From: Pontibacter russatus
GTDB taxonomy: Bacteria > Bacteroidota > Bacteroidia > Cytophagales > Hymenobacteraceae
NCBI RefSeq assembly: GCF_009931655.1
Contig: NZ_CP047984.1
Location: forward strand, 248,001 to 312,000
DNA length: 64,000 bases
Direction: 5' to 3'
The notes beneath the pieces are model-generated. The model was not told where the DNA came from. It saw only the letters and a program-made list of their open reading frames with translations, and ran no database searches. Positions 63,165 to 64,000 of this stretch are shown here, in pieces. Made by a program: the position numbers and the translations under genes. Each line of letters opens with the position of its first letter. Positions within the stretch are counted from its first letter, which is position 1.

Positions 63165-64000
63165 TTAATCCGCTATCCTGGCTTCTAGCTCTTCTGCCTC
63201 TAGCATCAGTTCTTCCCATTTTTCCTGCGTGGTGCCGAGCTTTTTCTGCACGGCCTCAAACTTCAGGGTTGTTTCCTGCAGCGCCCCCACGTCGCCATAT
63301 ATCTTCGGGTCAGCCAGCTGCTTTTCTAAGCCAGCGCGGTCCGCCTCCAGTTTCTGCACCTGGTCCTCCACCTCGCGCAGCTGCCTGTTCACCTGCTTCA
63401 GCTGGTTTGTCAGCTGCGTCACTTCGCTTTTCTCCCGCGGCGGCTTTGGTTTTTCTTCCTGCTTCGGCTCCGGCGCAGCCACTGTGTTCTTTTTGTTGTC
63501 CTTCTCGCGCTTCTCCATCCAGGCCTCGTACTCATGATAAGTACCGGGATAGGTTTTGAGTTCGTAATCCTCTATATACCAAATCTTGGTGGCCACGTTC
63601 TCCACAAAAAAGCGGTCGTGCGAGATAATAACGAAAGTGCCCTCGTACTGCTCCAGCGCCTGAATCAGGATGTTCACCGATTGCATGTCGAGGTGGTTGG
63701 TCGGCTCGTCGAGCATCAGGAAATTGGCCTCGGAGATAAGCGTTTTGGCCAGCGCCACCCGGCTCTTCTCCCCCCCCGACAGCACTTTAATCTTCTTGAA
63801 AACCGAGTCGCCGGTAAACAGGAAGGAGCCCAGCAGCGTGCGCAGCTCCACCTCCGTTTTTTTGGACCCGGCCTGCTGCAGTTCCTGCAGTATCTCGTTT
63901 TCCACATTCAAAGACTCCAGCTGGTGCTGCGCATAAAAGGCCATGATGACGTTGTGGCCCAGCTCCCGCTTCCCTTTGATGGGCTCGGTGCCGGCAATGA
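63165..64000 (-). CDS. ABC-F family ATPase, 5' part cut by the window edge
   Basis: About 278 C-terminal residues of a duplicated-ABC cytosolic protein (EttA/Uup/YbiT-type), which acts on ribosomes rather than in transport. Visible: the second ABC signature LSGGEKSRVALAKTL, Walker B with NFLMLDEPTNHLDM, and the switch His in VIISHDRFFVENVA. A charged C-terminal extension (EKREKDNKKN, PKQEEKPKPPREKSE) ends in a coiled coil (QLTNQLKQVNRQLREVEDQVQKLE shape), as in Uup. The first ABC domain and start lie beyond 64000. Confidence 0.93.
   Translation of the reverse strand, partial: IAGTEPIKGKRELGHNVIMAFYAQHQLESLNVENEILQELQQAGSKKTEVELRTLLGSFLFTGDSVFKKIKVLSGGEKSRVALAKTLISEANFLMLDEPTNHLDMQSVNILIQALEQYEGTFVIISHDRFFVENVATKIWYIEDYELKTYPGTYHEYEAWMEKREKDNKKNTVAAPEPKQEEKPKPPREKSEVTQLTNQLKQVNRQLREVEDQVQKLEADRAGLEKQLADPKIYGDVGALQETTLKFEAVQKKLGTTQEKWEELMLEAEELEARIAD

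Overview
The window looks like chromosomal core sequence from a Bacteroidota member of the Cytophagales, most like Hymenobacteraceae/Pontibacter. The grounds are: two proteins with type IX secretion C-terminal sorting domains; a short 287-residue primary sigma factor; several promoters of the Bacteroidota TTTG-N20/21-TAnnTTTG type; a small histone H1-like protein; a BshB1 bacillithiol enzyme; an HU-CCDC81/SPOR protein; and a START-like protein. The genus is an inference. There is no phage, transposase, CRISPR array or obvious genomic island. Most genes are housekeeping genes, many in tight operons on the minus strand.

Layout. 1-1326: 5' part of mgtE (minus), cut by the left edge. 1494-9350: complete minus-strand tryptophan operon trpE-G-D-C-F-B-A followed by a DAHP synthase, preceded by its own promoter and a leader peptide with three consecutive Trp codons plus a terminator/antiterminator pair. 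9367-10869: M20 peptidase. 11110-15754: minus-strand hisG-D-C-B closed by a strong terminator, with a probable His-rich leader peptide upstream. 16247-22438: a 2037-residue secreted HYR-repeat protein with 15 identical 237-bp repeats. 22980-32490: DUF2911 protein, TonB-dependent receptor, rpe, subtilisin-like protease, lipoprotein, mnmA, a catalytically degenerate TrpF-like protein and an esterase.

32649-42995: a long minus-strand unit, TPR protein > plugless beta-barrel > HU-CCDC81/SPOR protein > ExbB > ExbD > TonB-like > folC > trmB. Its composition resembles a Tol-Pal-like envelope machine. 43037-57810: holA, tyrS, histone H1-like, an alpha-oxoamine synthase, biotin carboxylase, bshB1, an M23/LysM peptidase, trxB, rpoD, pnp, rpsO, an LptF/G permease and a START-like protein. 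57900-63007: a tRNA with CAU anticodon, a DUF481 protein and two GH13 enzymes (alpha-glucosidase and TreZ). 63165-64000: an ABC-F ATPase cut by the right edge.

Most notable points: the trp attenuator with a WWW leader peptide and mutually exclusive hairpins; a similar but less resolved his leader; a TrpF paralogue that has lost the catalytic Cys and Asp; the TPR/barrel/SPOR/ExbBD/TonB operon; the perfectly homogenised HYR repeats; intergenic repeats shared between the trp and his operons; and a striking frequency of TATATA words in both coding and non-coding DNA. No frequency statistics, database searches or foldings were run. Statements of over-representation are visual impressions.
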